DNA of 64,000 bases from an uncultured Candidatus Melainabacteria bacterium (GCA_934728585.1 CAKVDZ010000004.1:124001-188000); one strand, 5' to 3'. Positions 27,228-35,849 are shown, counted from the first letter of the stretch. Notes: generated from the letters alone by a model not told the origin. Translations and numbers: made by a program.

Positions 27228-27255
27228 ATTATAACATATTTCTATTGTTTTTCAA
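27228..27255 (-). promoter_or_regulatory. Convergent (antisense) promoter of locus 1
   Basis: On the minus strand TTGAAA (27255-27250) and a perfect TATAAT (27233-27228) are 16 nt apart, pointing toward the micro-peptide. The -35 box lies inside the 3' end of dmeF. The same hexamers and spacing recur at 61215-61188 and 61518-61491. Confidence 0.65.
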
Positions 27256-27967
27256 CTGGCTTTAAAAGTTTTAAATCCAACAATATTTTTGATGTATCTT
27301 TGATTAAACCAATACTCCATTTCAAGATTAAAGCACCACCAACAAAGCCCATAATTGGATCCAAGAAAGTCCAGCCAATGTACTTGCCTGCAAATAGAGC
27401 TACAATTGCAAATACTGAAGTTAAAGCGTCGGTTAGAATGTGCAAATACGCTGCTTTAAAGTTGTAATCTTCGTCCTTGTGCTTGTTTCCATATTCCATA
27501 ATAACAACACAAATTAAGTTAACGATTAATCCGATTACAGCAACTAAAATCGCTTCGTTGAATGATATTTTTAGCGGATTTAATAATCTTTCGCCAGCTT
27601 CTATGATAATCCAAATAGCTGTAACTAACAAGAATAAAGAACTTGTATAACCAGCAAAAGCTGAAATTTTACCAGAAACAAGTTCGCAATTTTCGCACTC
27701 TTGGATTTTGTTAATAAAAAAGTAAGCAAAAAATGCAATACCTAAAGCAAACGCGTGTGTACCCATATGGCAACCGTCTGCAAGTAAAGCCATAGAATTA
27801 CTTATGTAGCCAAAAAAGATTTCAGCAACCATAGTAACAACTGTAAAAATAATTACAATCAACGTTTTGCGTTCATTTTCCGCATTAACATTTTCGTGGT
27901 GGTGGTGATGTTCGCTGTGATGTTCGTGTTCTTCACAATGACAATCGTGTTCGTGTTCTACTTCCAT
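27242..27967 (-). CDS. dmeF: Cation diffusion facilitator, DmeF-like Co/Ni exporter
   Basis: This 241-aa CDF transporter exports divalent metal in exchange for protons. The N-terminus is a His-rich metal-binding tail (residues 4-26). MALLADGCHMGTHAFALGIAFFAY and AAYLHILTDALTSVFAIVALFAGKYIG match the DmeF branch, where HMGTH and HxxxD sites bind metal, rather than ZitB/CzcD. About six membrane helices are visible. GAGGTAAT precedes the ATG, 5 nt after the dmeR stop. Substrate cobalt or nickel is by family analogy; zinc cannot be excluded. Confidence 0.82.
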   Translation of the reverse strand: MEVEHEHDCHCEEHEHHSEHHHHHENVNAENERKTLIVIIFTVVTMVAEIFFGYISNSMALLADGCHMGTHAFALGIAFFAYFFINKIQECENCELVSGKISAFAGYTSSLFLLVTAIWIIIEAGERLLNPLKISFNEAILVAVIGLIVNLICVVIMEYGNKHKDEDYNFKAAYLHILTDALTSVFAIVALFAGKYIGWTFLDPIMGFVGGALILKWSIGLIKDTSKILLDLKLLKPVEKQ

Positions 27968-27972
27968 AATTA

Positions 27973-28245
27973 TTACCTCAACTGATGTAAATGACCAATG
28001 ATATCTTCAATTGTTTCGTGACGTTCTTTTTCTGAAGCGTTATCCAAACAATGTTCAATATGTTTGGCAGCCATAATCTCCCAAACACCTTTTAAAGCTG
28101 AAGACACAGAACGTAGCTGATTCAAAATTTCCATACATTCTCTATCTTCAACAATCATATTCTTAATACCTTTAACTTGACCCTCAATTCGGTTAAGTCT
28201 TTTTAACAATTTATCAGTTTCTTCTTTAGTTCTGCAATCTGCCAT
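27973..28245 (-). CDS. dmeR: CsoR/RcnR/DmeR-family metal-sensing repressor
   Basis: The 90-aa all-helical protein shows LLKRLNRIEGQVKGIKNMIVEDRECMEIL, the DUF156 signature with its metal-ligand Cys, then a His in AAKHIEHCLDNA. Members of this family bind C/G-tract operators and release DNA on binding Cu, Ni, Co or other ligands. The coupled DmeF-like exporter argues for Ni/Co sensing. A matching operator lies 19 nt upstream of the start. AAGGAG precedes the ATG. Confidence 0.9.
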   Translation of the reverse strand: MADCRTKEETDKLLKRLNRIEGQVKGIKNMIVEDRECMEILNQLRSVSSALKGVWEIMAAKHIEHCLDNASEKERHETIEDIIGHLHQLR

Positions 28246-28263
28246 AAATTTCTCCTTGTGGAT

Positions 28264-28280
28264 ATACCCCCCACCCCTAT
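28264..28280 (-). promoter_or_regulatory. Probable DmeR operator
   Basis: ATACCCCCCACCCCTAT is an AT-flanked C-tract in an otherwise AT-rich region, as bound by CsoR/RcnR-family repressors. It sits directly after the -10 box, over the expected transcription start of dmeR-dmeF. Confidence 0.72.
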
Positions 28281-28309
28281 ATTATTACTCTACTTTTTTA
28301 TTTTGTCAA
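28281..28309 (-). promoter_or_regulatory. Promoter of dmeR-dmeF
   Basis: A perfect TTGACA (28309-28304) and AATAAT (28286-28281) are separated by 17 nt on the minus strand. Confidence 0.72.
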
Positions 28310-28320
28310 GTCGTAAAAAA

Positions 28321-28356
28321 TCGTGGTACTACTAATTTCTAGCACCACGATTTTTT
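28321..28356 (-). terminator. Bidirectional terminator
   Basis: TCGTGGT pairs with ACCACGA (28344-28350), with an A-tract before and a T-tract after, so it can terminate from either side. It isolates the dmeR operon from the decayed prepilin gene upstream of it. Confidence 0.75.
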
Positions 28357-28369
28357 GTTGTAATTATTT

Positions 28370-28690
28370 TTAATTACAAGTTGTTTGATTCCAAGTAAGT
28401 TGTACAGCTGAATCTATACATACTCCCTCTCCATCAGCTTTTAAATATTCCATATTACCTATATCTGTAATCCAACCTGCACATGTTTCTCCTATCAAAA
28501 AAACAACCAAGTATTAATTCACCGTCCTTATCTTTCGCATACATTGTTAACTTACTTCCCCATCCATAAATTCCATCAGTAGTCAATTCAAACATAAAAA
28601 AATCTTTTTACTCGTTCGGCAAAAGTAGCTTTACTACTAGGTTTTACCCCCACCCGAAACCTGAAACTCAATAACAATAAGCTTTTTCAC
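28370..28690 (-). pseudogene. Decayed prepilin-like gene
   Basis: A strong AAAGGAGAGA precedes GTG (28690), which opens VKKLIVIEFQVSGGGKT before a stop. Farther on, a frame reads FELTTDGIYGWGSKLTMYAK and then, after a run of seven T (28503-28497), continues in another frame as ETCAGWITDIGNMEYLKADG to a stop at 28370. Removing one T joins the last two parts into a pseudopilin-type C-terminal domain. The hydrophobic prepilin helix is missing. It is most likely a relic with an internal deletion plus a homopolymer frameshift; the frameshift alone could be a sequencing error. Confidence 0.6.
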
Positions 28691-28832
28691 ATTCTCTCCT
28701 TTCGTTTTTTATTAATCTATCAAAATATCTAGTTTGTGTCAAGCAAAAGATTAATTTTTATAAAAAAACATTTACCCTATTCTATTACCATTAGTCAATG
28801 ATTATTGCCAAAAAGCAATAGATAATTCTTTT

Positions 28833-29066
28833 ATGGATTATATTGACGAATTGGCGAAATACACAAAGAAATGTAGAATTGAAGCAAATTACTCTTTAAA
28901 TAAATTTTGTTTTGATGCTGAAATTGAACCAGCATCTCTTTCTCGATACGAAACAGGGCAAAGAAAAATTTCTTTTGAGGCACTTATTAAAATTGCCAAA
29001 GTTTATAATCAAACACCGTCTGAATTTTTAAAAGATTTTGAAGAATATGTTAAGGCAAATTCTTAA
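28833..29066 (+). CDS. XRE-family helix-turn-helix regulator
   Basis: The 77-aa protein is essentially one Cro/CI-type HTH: YTKKCRIEANYSLNKFCFDAE then PASLSRYETGQRKISFEALIKIAKVY. No ribosome-binding site precedes the ATG, and GATAAT lies 7 nt upstream, so translation may be leaderless. It overlaps comEC by 20 nt, suggesting that it controls its own operon or that the overlap couples the two. Its target is unknown. Confidence 0.85.
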   Translation: MDYIDELAKYTKKCRIEANYSLNKFCFDAEIEPASLSRYETGQRKISFEALIKIAKVYNQTPSEFLKDFEEYVKANS

Positions 29067-31389
29067 TTTTACCGTACAAAACAAAAATTTTTTAATGTTA
29101 ATTACTGCGGTAATCTACATTTTAGGCGTGTTTGCATACTTTACCAATTTATCAATTTTATTTTGCAGTATTATTTCGATTTTAGGAATTATCGGAATTT
29201 GCAAGAATTTTATTTCTCCAAAACTTGTTTTATTTTGGATTTTTGTATTTTATTTTGGATTCATAAATTGCACATTACAAATAAAAAACTCTGACCAATT
29301 ATTTGAAAAAGCACCATACACAGGAGAAATTGAGGGACAAATCGTAAGCATTCCAAACAGTAGTTTTGCAGATAAGTCAAAATTCTTTTTTCAAACAAGC
29401 GAGGGCAAAACTCTCGTTACGGTTTCTTCAAAAACAGAGGATTTTTCTAACCTTAAAATAGGGAATTACTACAAAATTTCAGGAAAATTACGAACTCCAT
29501 TTGAGGCTGTTAATCCATCTCAATTCGACTACGGGAAATACCTAAGAAATTTCAACACATTTACAGTGTTTTACGCAGAAAACAGTGATGTTAAACTTTT
29601 GGATACGCCAAAGGCATTAAAATGGAGATTTTGGCAAAGCCTAAACGATACTCGTGATAGAATTTTAAACTCACATAAACAGTACCTAAAAAGTCCTAAT
29701 TTAGAAATTTTAGGCGGAATTGTTTTTGGTGATGACGCAGTTGCACCACCAGATTATGTAAAAACAGCTTTCATAAATTCTGGACTTTTGCATATTTTAG
29801 CTGCAAGCGGTATGAACGTTGCATTTATATATGGATTTTGGTTTTTCTTTTTAACAAAACTTTTCAAGGTTCCGTTTAAAATCACAGTCGCAAGCGGAAT
29901 GTTTGTCATCATTCTTTACGCGATGATGACTGGACTTGGCGCATCTGTAATTCGCGCAACAATAATGATTTTATTCATTTTAGCGGGAAAATTAATTGAT
30001 AGAGATACTCACTCAATCGCCTTACTTTCACTAGTTGCGATGATTATGCTGATTTATAACCCTGCTTATATAAACGCTGTAGGATTCCAACTTTCGTTTT
30101 TAGTAACTTTTGGACTTTTAGTTTCATCAAGTCTTTTAACCCATACAGGAAACAAATTTGTAGGATTTGCCAAAGACACTGTGCTTGTTCCACTTATTGC
30201 TCAATTTTGGGTTGCACCGTTGCAAATGTTTTACTTTAACACTTTCAGCCTATATTCATTATTCGCAAACATAGCAATCGTAGTATTTTTACCACTAATT
30301 TCTTTTGGCGGATTTATCAGTTCAATTTTATCAATTTGCCAACCGATTTCAAATATAACTTGCCACATTTTTGATTTTGTTTTGAATCCATTTTTAACAG
30401 GTTTAGTAAGCATTTCAAGTTATTTTGCGAAACTTCCACATGCACTCATTACAACAACTCACCCGAGTGTTTTTCAAGTCGTTTTATACTACACAGTTCT
30501 ATTACTAGTAACTTTGTTAATCAAAAACTTTTCAAAAAGGGCATTATATCTAACACTTAGCCTGTTAGCAATTTTAATAATTTCAACAATTCCAATAAAA
30601 AACCACAACTTAGAAATTACTGCATTTGCAGTTCAAAACGCTGATGCATTCTTGATAAAAACTCCACAAAATAAATATTTCATAATTGACACTGCAAAAT
30701 CTGGCTACAATGGAGGGAAGTCACAGGCTGAAATTATTATCCTAAAATATTTAAAAGATAGAGGAATAAAAAACCTTGACGGAATGATTATAACTCACTT
30801 TGACAACGACCACTCTGGTGGCGCTGTTGATTTATATAAAAATTTAAAAATTAAAAACACTTATGTAAATTCCTTAAAAGACACTTCATACACGTCACAA
30901 AACATTTACAAAACCATAAAACCTTTAACTTTGGCTAAAAACAACGATATTATTTACACAGAACCAAATTTTGAGATAAAAACATATTGTGCAAATATTC
31001 CAAACAACGACAACGAGAGTTCAATTATAACAAGCATAAAATATAACCATTTTGTCATGTTATTTATGGGTGATGGAGGATTAACCGCATATAATACACT
31101 TAAAAATCAACTTCCAAAGAACTTATCAATACTGAAGCTTGGACATCACGGAGCAAAAAATACAATCGATAAAAATATGCTTGAAGAACTAAATCCGCAA
31201 TATATATTGATTTCAAATGCTTCTGACGATTATAAACACCCACACCCATTAACATCAAACGTTCTTAGGAATACAAGAACGCTAAAAACAGGATTACACA
31301 ATTCTATCCGCGTCAAAGTTAGTCAAAAAGGCTTTAAAATATTTTATTTTGACAAGGATTTAAGAGTTTATATAAAATTGTACAATTAA
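29047..31389 (+). CDS. comEC: ComEC/Rec2 DNA-uptake channel
   Basis: ComEC carries single-stranded DNA across the inner membrane during natural transformation. About 780 aa contain N-terminal helices, an OB-like periplasmic region (GKLRTPFEAVNPSQFDYGKYLRNF), the competence domain (VKTAFINSGLLHILAASGMNVAFIYG and many helices) and a C-terminal metallo-beta-lactamase domain (IITHFDNDHSGGAVDL, LKLGHHGAKNT). It is full length. The ATG at 29047 lies inside the XRE gene; a TTG at 29038 is an alternative start. Pilin-like genes elsewhere in the window would fit a competence apparatus. Confidence 0.93.
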   Translation: MLRQILNFTVQNKNFLMLITAVIYILGVFAYFTNLSILFCSIISILGIIGICKNFISPKLVLFWIFVFYFGFINCTLQIKNSDQLFEKAPYTGEIEGQIVSIPNSSFADKSKFFFQTSEGKTLVTVSSKTEDFSNLKIGNYYKISGKLRTPFEAVNPSQFDYGKYLRNFNTFTVFYAENSDVKLLDTPKALKWRFWQSLNDTRDRILNSHKQYLKSPNLEILGGIVFGDDAVAPPDYVKTAFINSGLLHILAASGMNVAFIYGFWFFFLTKLFKVPFKITVASGMFVIILYAMMTGLGASVIRATIMILFILAGKLIDRDTHSIALLSLVAMIMLIYNPAYINAVGFQLSFLVTFGLLVSSSLLTHTGNKFVGFAKDTVLVPLIAQFWVAPLQMFYFNTFSLYSLFANIAIVVFLPLISFGGFISSILSICQPISNITCHIFDFVLNPFLTGLVSISSYFAKLPHALITTTHPSVFQVVLYYTVLLLVTLLIKNFSKRALYLTLSLLAILIISTIPIKNHNLEITAFAVQNADAFLIKTPQNKYFIIDTAKSGYNGGKSQAEIIILKYLKDRGIKNLDGMIITHFDNDHSGGAVDLYKNLKIKNTYVNSLKDTSYTSQNIYKTIKPLTLAKNNDIIYTEPNFEIKTYCANIPNNDNESSIITSIKYNHFVMLFMGDGGLTAYNTLKNQLPKNLSILKLGHHGAKNTIDKNMLEELNPQYILISNASDDYKHPHPLTSNVLRNTRTLKTGLHNSIRVKVSQKGFKIFYFDKDLRVYIKLYN

Positions 31390-31465
31390 CACTAAACCCT
31401 TATAAATAGTGCATTTTACACCATTAAGTTTTGTAAAGTTATTGTTATTAAAGGCTTTCATGCAC

Positions 31466-31494
31466 TTGAGAGAATGTTAAAAATATGTTACAAT
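31466..31494 (+). promoter_or_regulatory. Promoter of the phosphodiester glycosidase gene
   Basis: TTGAGA (31466-31471) and TACAAT (31489-31494) are 17 nt apart. The start site would be near 31501, leaving a leader of about 180 nt before the ATG. Confidence 0.6.
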
Positions 31495-31500
31495 ATTAGT

Positions 31501-31669
31501 AGAGCGATAAAGAAAAGAAAAAGATTTACATTTACCCCAAATATGAAACGCTCTAGAGTGTTATTCCCCATGCATTTAGAAAATTGCACCACTCTCCAAA
31601 AAAAAGGTATTCAGGTTCTAATAACAAGGCAGACAAAGAGTTTTTAAAAACCCTTTAAAAACCGTGTCT
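31501..31669 (+). promoter_or_regulatory. Long structured 5' leader, possible cis-regulatory RNA
   Basis: Three long-range pairings are visible in order: AGAGCG (31501) with CGCTCT (31549), AGAGTG (31555) with CACTCT (31590), and AGACA (31631) with TGTCT (31665), the last enclosing A/T-rich inverted segments. No known riboswitch signature was recognised. No reading frame with a ribosome-binding site was seen in it. Confidence 0.4.
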
Positions 31670-31682
31670 TTATGGTGAAATT

Positions 31683-32936
31683 ATGAATACCCAAACCTTA
31701 AATTTAAACCCTCCGAAATTGATTGCAGCGACAATCAATTTAACGATAGTCGCGGCGCTTATTGTTGTGGCAAGTAGCCTGATAAAGAGCCCTCCAATTA
31801 TCGCAAAAGAGATTAGGATAGCACAAGGAAGTATTGTATCACCGCTTTTGGAAGACAGAAAGACTAAAGAAAATATTATTCCGATAGAGGAACAACAAGC
31901 AAACTTTAACAAGAGTGTAAGGAATAGGTATAAGAATAGTTTAATATACGATGTAGCACCTGGAATTAAGCATATAAAACTTACAAGAGTTTACCAAGGC
32001 CGACCTGTAAGAATAAACGTTGTAGAAGTAAATAAAAATCTAAATTCAAATATTGAAATTACCCCTCAATTATCATCTTCCCACTTATCGTCAAAATCAA
32101 CAATTACAAGTATTGCAAAGAAAAGAAATTCTATTGTTGCAATAAATGGTACATATTTCAAACCTCAAACTGGTGTTCCTTTAGGAACATTAATGATTAA
32201 CAAAAAAATGTACACAGGACCTATCTACAATCGTGTAGCTATTGGTATTTTTGATGACGGTTTTGATATGGCAAGAATAGAGCTTAACGCCAATTTAAAG
32301 ACTTCAAAAGGTGAAGTAAAAATTGATAATATAAACCAACCAAGAATGTTATCAACATACGTTCTGGCATACACACCAGAATGGGGCGCATTTGCACCAC
32401 CTAGCCCTAAGTATGGTATTCAAATGGCTATTGAGGACAACAAAATCACTTCTATTTCAACGCAAGCCTTACCAATTCCACAAAACGGCTATGTAATTGT
32501 TGGTCCAAAAGAAAAGTTGGAAAAAGTATTTAAAGCAAGAAGTGCAAAAGTAGACATAAAAACAGTTCCAGATTGGGACAATGTTAACCACATAATTAGC
32601 GGTGGACCATACTTGGTTAAAAACGGCAACGTTTTCATTGATATGACAGAACAAAAACTTGGCGCAATTGGCGGTAAAAATCCAAGAACAGCCATTGGTT
32701 ACACTCAAGACGGAAACTTGATAATGGTTGCGGTTGACGGCAGAGAGGGCGCTTCTGTCGGAATGACACTTCGCGAGCTTGCAGGATTTATGCAATCAAT
32801 CGGTTGCATTAACGCTATGAACCTTGACGGAGGCGGTTCAACAGTAATGTACGTTAATGGTCGAGTTGTAAATATGCCAAAAGTTAAAGGCGGTATTGCT
32901 CTTTCAAACGCTTTAACAATAGATTTAAAATCATAA
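31683..32936 (+). CDS. NAGPA-type phosphodiester glycosidase-domain protein
   Basis: The 417-aa protein has one N-terminal membrane helix (about 11-38) and then an extracytoplasmic NAGPA domain (phosphodiester alpha-GlcNAcase family). Signatures are VAINGTYFKPQTGVPLGTLMI, IISGGPYLVKNG, RTAIGYTQDGNLIMVAVDGR, MTLRELAGFMQSIGCINAMNLDGGGSTVMYVNG and ALSNALTID. Such proteins uncover or trim phosphodiester-linked sugars and are common in Firmicutes and Cyanobacteria envelopes. The ribosome-binding site is weak, and a long structured leader precedes it. Confidence 0.88.
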   Translation: MNTQTLNLNPPKLIAATINLTIVAALIVVASSLIKSPPIIAKEIRIAQGSIVSPLLEDRKTKENIIPIEEQQANFNKSVRNRYKNSLIYDVAPGIKHIKLTRVYQGRPVRINVVEVNKNLNSNIEITPQLSSSHLSSKSTITSIAKKRNSIVAINGTYFKPQTGVPLGTLMINKKMYTGPIYNRVAIGIFDDGFDMARIELNANLKTSKGEVKIDNINQPRMLSTYVLAYTPEWGAFAPPSPKYGIQMAIEDNKITSISTQALPIPQNGYVIVGPKEKLEKVFKARSAKVDIKTVPDWDNVNHIISGGPYLVKNGNVFIDMTEQKLGAIGGKNPRTAIGYTQDGNLIMVAVDGREGASVGMTLRELAGFMQSIGCINAMNLDGGGSTVMYVNGRVVNMPKVKGGIALSNALTIDLKS

Positions 32937-32969
32937 TTAATCAGATAACATATCTTCTTTATTTGCGGT

Positions 32970-33000
32970 GGGCGAAGCAATTCGCCCTTTTTCTTTTTTT
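32970..33000 (+). terminator. Rho-independent terminator
   Basis: GGGCGAA-GCAA-TTCGCCC is a perfect stem with a tetraloop, followed by an uninterrupted T-rich tract. Confidence 0.92.
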
Positions 33001-33197
33001 ACTATAAGACATTAAGGTTTTAATTTCATTTATGTTCAATTGACGTTTGAATTATAAATCAACTCACTTCTTTCTATTCACTGTTCACATCTCACTACCT
33101 ACTACTTTCCGCTAATATTTTATCAAAATCATTACCGCCACGCGAGTAATAGAAAAAGCCAGTTTGCGCATTTAACATAATTTAGGGACGGAGAATT

Positions 33198-34196
33198 ATG
33201 CGTAAATTATTTTTAACTTTTATTATCTTTATGACTTTTTCAGCAAATTCAACCTTTGCTCAAAGTAGTATTACAAAGACTCTTGATAGAATTGAAAATT
33301 CACTTTTTGGTATTGAATATACAAAACAATCGGACAATCAAAGGTTAGAGAGAATTGAAGAAAGTATTTATGGTGAAAAAAAATCTGGCAACATAAAAAC
33401 AAGATTAGAAAATCTGTCAAAAGATGTTGCAACAAACCAAATGGGGCAAGAAATAAAGCCTAAACGTGATACTTTTGAGGAGGAACCCGAAGTTTATACA
33501 GAAGAACACCGTTTAGCTCAATCAGAACCACAAAACTACTATGCACCAGAAGAAAAAGCAGAACCAAATATAGATTATCCAATTATCAACGAATTGGAAG
33601 AACAAACTTTTGGCAAAAGCTACAAGGATTTAGACCTAAACTCAAGACTTGAAAAACTTGAAAAACACGCGCTTAGAAAAACCTACAACGACGCTCTTTC
33701 TGATAGGGTGGAAAGACTTAAAAACAAACTTGCATACACACCATCTAAACAGTCACAATATGATTATGACGATGGAAATTATTATACACCACAAAGCGAT
33801 AATTATTATGACTACAATGACAACTATTTTTCGCCACAATCAGTTGCGCAAGCTGACCAAAATTTTTATCACAGACAACAAAATGATAATCAATACATAG
33901 AAAAAGAACTTTCTGACAGAGATTTTCGTTCAAAACTAAACAAAATGGAAAAAAATGTATTCAAGCAAAGTTTTTCAAACGATAATGTTGAAAATCGTCT
34001 AAGCAGACTTGAAAGTACAATGTTCAACACAAACTTTTCGAATGACAAGAATTCAACTCGTCTAAACCGTATATCTAGTGCAGTTCAAGCACAAAAAAGT
34101 GCTAAAAAATATGATTCAAATAGTTTTCAACAAAAAATGGGAACAGCGCTTCAAATCGGAATGTTCGTGCTTATGGTAGTCGCTATGATACTTTAA
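33198..34196 (+). CDS. Secreted repeat protein with RLxxLE units and C-terminal membrane helix
   Basis: A signal peptide (ending near STFAQ, residue 22) precedes at least six copies of a unit resembling RLERIEESIYG / RLEKLEKHALRKTY / RLSRLESTMFNTNF, spaced about 20-40 aa, which should form helical hairpins. A Tyr/Asp/Asn-rich linker (about 190-235) separates two repeat blocks. A hydrophobic helix (about 315-332) ends the protein. Similar Leu/Glu repeats occur in uncharacterised cyanobacterial envelope proteins. The function is unknown; location is periplasm or cell surface. GGACGGAG precedes the ATG. Confidence 0.75.
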   Translation: MRKLFLTFIIFMTFSANSTFAQSSITKTLDRIENSLFGIEYTKQSDNQRLERIEESIYGEKKSGNIKTRLENLSKDVATNQMGQEIKPKRDTFEEEPEVYTEEHRLAQSEPQNYYAPEEKAEPNIDYPIINELEEQTFGKSYKDLDLNSRLEKLEKHALRKTYNDALSDRVERLKNKLAYTPSKQSQYDYDDGNYYTPQSDNYYDYNDNYFSPQSVAQADQNFYHRQQNDNQYIEKELSDRDFRSKLNKMEKNVFKQSFSNDNVENRLSRLESTMFNTNFSNDKNSTRLNRISSAVQAQKSAKKYDSNSFQQKMGTALQIGMFVLMVVAMIL

Positions 34197-34337
34197 TACA
34201 GGTTTAATATTATAATTTTCTCCTAGATTTGAATAAAATCAACTGTTTAAAGCATAATCTTGCTCTAAAAACGTTATATAATGTAACAAAGTTGATTTTC
34301 ATAATAAAATCATTAAAATTGTATGTGGGAGAATATT

Positions 34338-35387
34338 ATGGCAAAAAAACTTGTATTAACAATACTATTTATAATGTTAGCAATACCGACAGCTATATCT
34401 GCGCAAGGCTACACTCAAAGGATTACACCTGAAATTTCAGCTGCAATTAAGTCTTACAAAGCTGGAAACTACACTCAATGTATACAATATATTAAACTGT
34501 TTTACACAAAAAATCCAAAAGAGAAGAACCAATTGGCGTCTTACTATTTAGCGATGGCTTTAACACAAGCGGGTGATAAAACAAATGCTTTAATTATGTA
34601 CAACGATGTAAAAAAAATGAATCCAAATAACACACTTGGACAATATGCTCAAAAGGGTATTGTTTGTATTCAAACACCAGATCAATGTTATACAAAAATC
34701 AAGACTAAAACAACAGCAACAAGCCAAGAAACAGAACTTGATAGATTTATCAATGCACCTTACGGTAACGGTTTATCATCAAATTTGAACAAAGAAATTG
34801 AACGTAAAAAACTTGAAAAATTAAGAAAAGAAATGAATTCAGATGAAGAATTAAACAAATACGAATTCAAAGATTTCAAAGAATATTCTATTAAAAAAGG
34901 GCAAATTGAAAACACAATTGAGGGCATAAAACTTGCAAGCGCAAAACCTACAGATGCAGAAGTTTTAAACGCAATCAGAGTGTTAAACGACGCAGGTTTG
35001 GGCAATATTGCACAATATGCTCAAAAACAACAAGATGCGCAAACACAAACAACTCCTGAAGTTGCTCAACCAGTAAAAAAAGAGGTTACCAGCGCATACA
35101 AACCTGATGTAACAAGAGAAGAATACCAACAACAAATTCAACGTGAAATGATGCAAGCGCAAATGGCTGCTATGTCACAACCAAATATTGGTGCACTTTT
35201 TGGAGAAAAAAATTCTAACCAAAACAATATGATGAACAATAACATGATGAATATGCTTCCGTTTATGATGGCTCAACAAGCTCAAAACGGTCAACAACCA
35301 GCTATTTCTCCAGATATAATGCAAGCTATGATGTTTAATCAAATGATGCCAAATTTGGATTTTAGTTCAGGAAACAACGATAGATAA
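34338..35387 (+). CDS. Exported TPR-like protein with Met/Asn/Gln-rich C-terminus
   Basis: I use the ATG at 34338, which has GGGAG nine bases before it, giving 349 aa with a clean signal peptide (KKLVLTILFIMLAIPTAISAQ). Residues about 30-110 contain TPR-type helices (AIKSYKAGNYTQCIQYIK, ASYYLAMALTQAGDKTNALIMYND). The last third is low complexity, with MMNNNMMNMLPFMMAQQ. The gene lies 8 nt upstream of fliW. Its function is unknown; scaffolding in the periplasm is plausible. Confidence 0.75.
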   Translation: MAKKLVLTILFIMLAIPTAISAQGYTQRITPEISAAIKSYKAGNYTQCIQYIKLFYTKNPKEKNQLASYYLAMALTQAGDKTNALIMYNDVKKMNPNNTLGQYAQKGIVCIQTPDQCYTKIKTKTTATSQETELDRFINAPYGNGLSSNLNKEIERKKLEKLRKEMNSDEELNKYEFKDFKEYSIKKGQIENTIEGIKLASAKPTDAEVLNAIRVLNDAGLGNIAQYAQKQQDAQTQTTPEVAQPVKKEVTSAYKPDVTREEYQQQIQREMMQAQMAAMSQPNIGALFGEKNSNQNNMMNNNMMNMLPFMMAQQAQNGQQPAISPDIMQAMMFNQMMPNLDFSSGNNDR

Positions 35388-35395
35388 GGAAAAAT

Positions 35396-35848
35396 ATGAA
35401 AATTCAAACAACAAGATTTGGTGAAATTGAGGGTGACGAAAAATCCATCTTCAATTTTACAATGCCAATTTTAGGTTATAACGAAGAAGAACAATTTGTA
35501 TTAATAGAATCAAAAGAAGCAGCTTTATTTAAATGGCTTCAATCAACAAAAACGCCTGATTTAGCATTTTTAGTAACTTCTCCTAATTTCTTTGGCATTG
35601 AATACGCTTTTGAACTACCAGACGAAGCAGAATCAGCATTGGACGTAAAAACAGCAGAAGAATTAATGGTTTTAACAATTGCAAAAGTTCCTAACGGCAA
35701 ACCAAGAGAAACAACCGTTAACCTTTTAGGCCCAGTAATTCTTAATATAACTAACCAAAAGGCTGGACAAGTAATCCTTTCAGGTAGTGGTTTTGATACA
35801 AGTTATCCGCTATTTCAAAACCAAGAACCAGCAAAGGAAGGAGTATAA
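35396..35848 (+). CDS. fliW: FliW, CsrA antagonist / flagellar assembly factor
   Basis: FliW binds flagellin and also binds and inhibits CsrA, thereby coupling filament assembly to translation. The 150-aa sequence matches the family throughout: MKIQTTRFGEIEGDEKSIFNF, LGYNEEEQFVLIE, FKWLQSTKTPDLAFLVTSP, TTVNLLGPVILNITNQKAGQVIL, YPLF. csrA starts immediately downstream, the canonical pairing. No flagellin or other axial gene is present in the window, so the ligand sensed here is unclear. Confidence 0.92.
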   Translation: MKIQTTRFGEIEGDEKSIFNFTMPILGYNEEEQFVLIESKEAALFKWLQSTKTPDLAFLVTSPNFFGIEYAFELPDEAESALDVKTAEELMVLTIAKVPNGKPRETTVNLLGPVILNITNQKAGQVILSGSGFDTSYPLFQNQEPAKEGV

Positions 35849-35849
35849 A

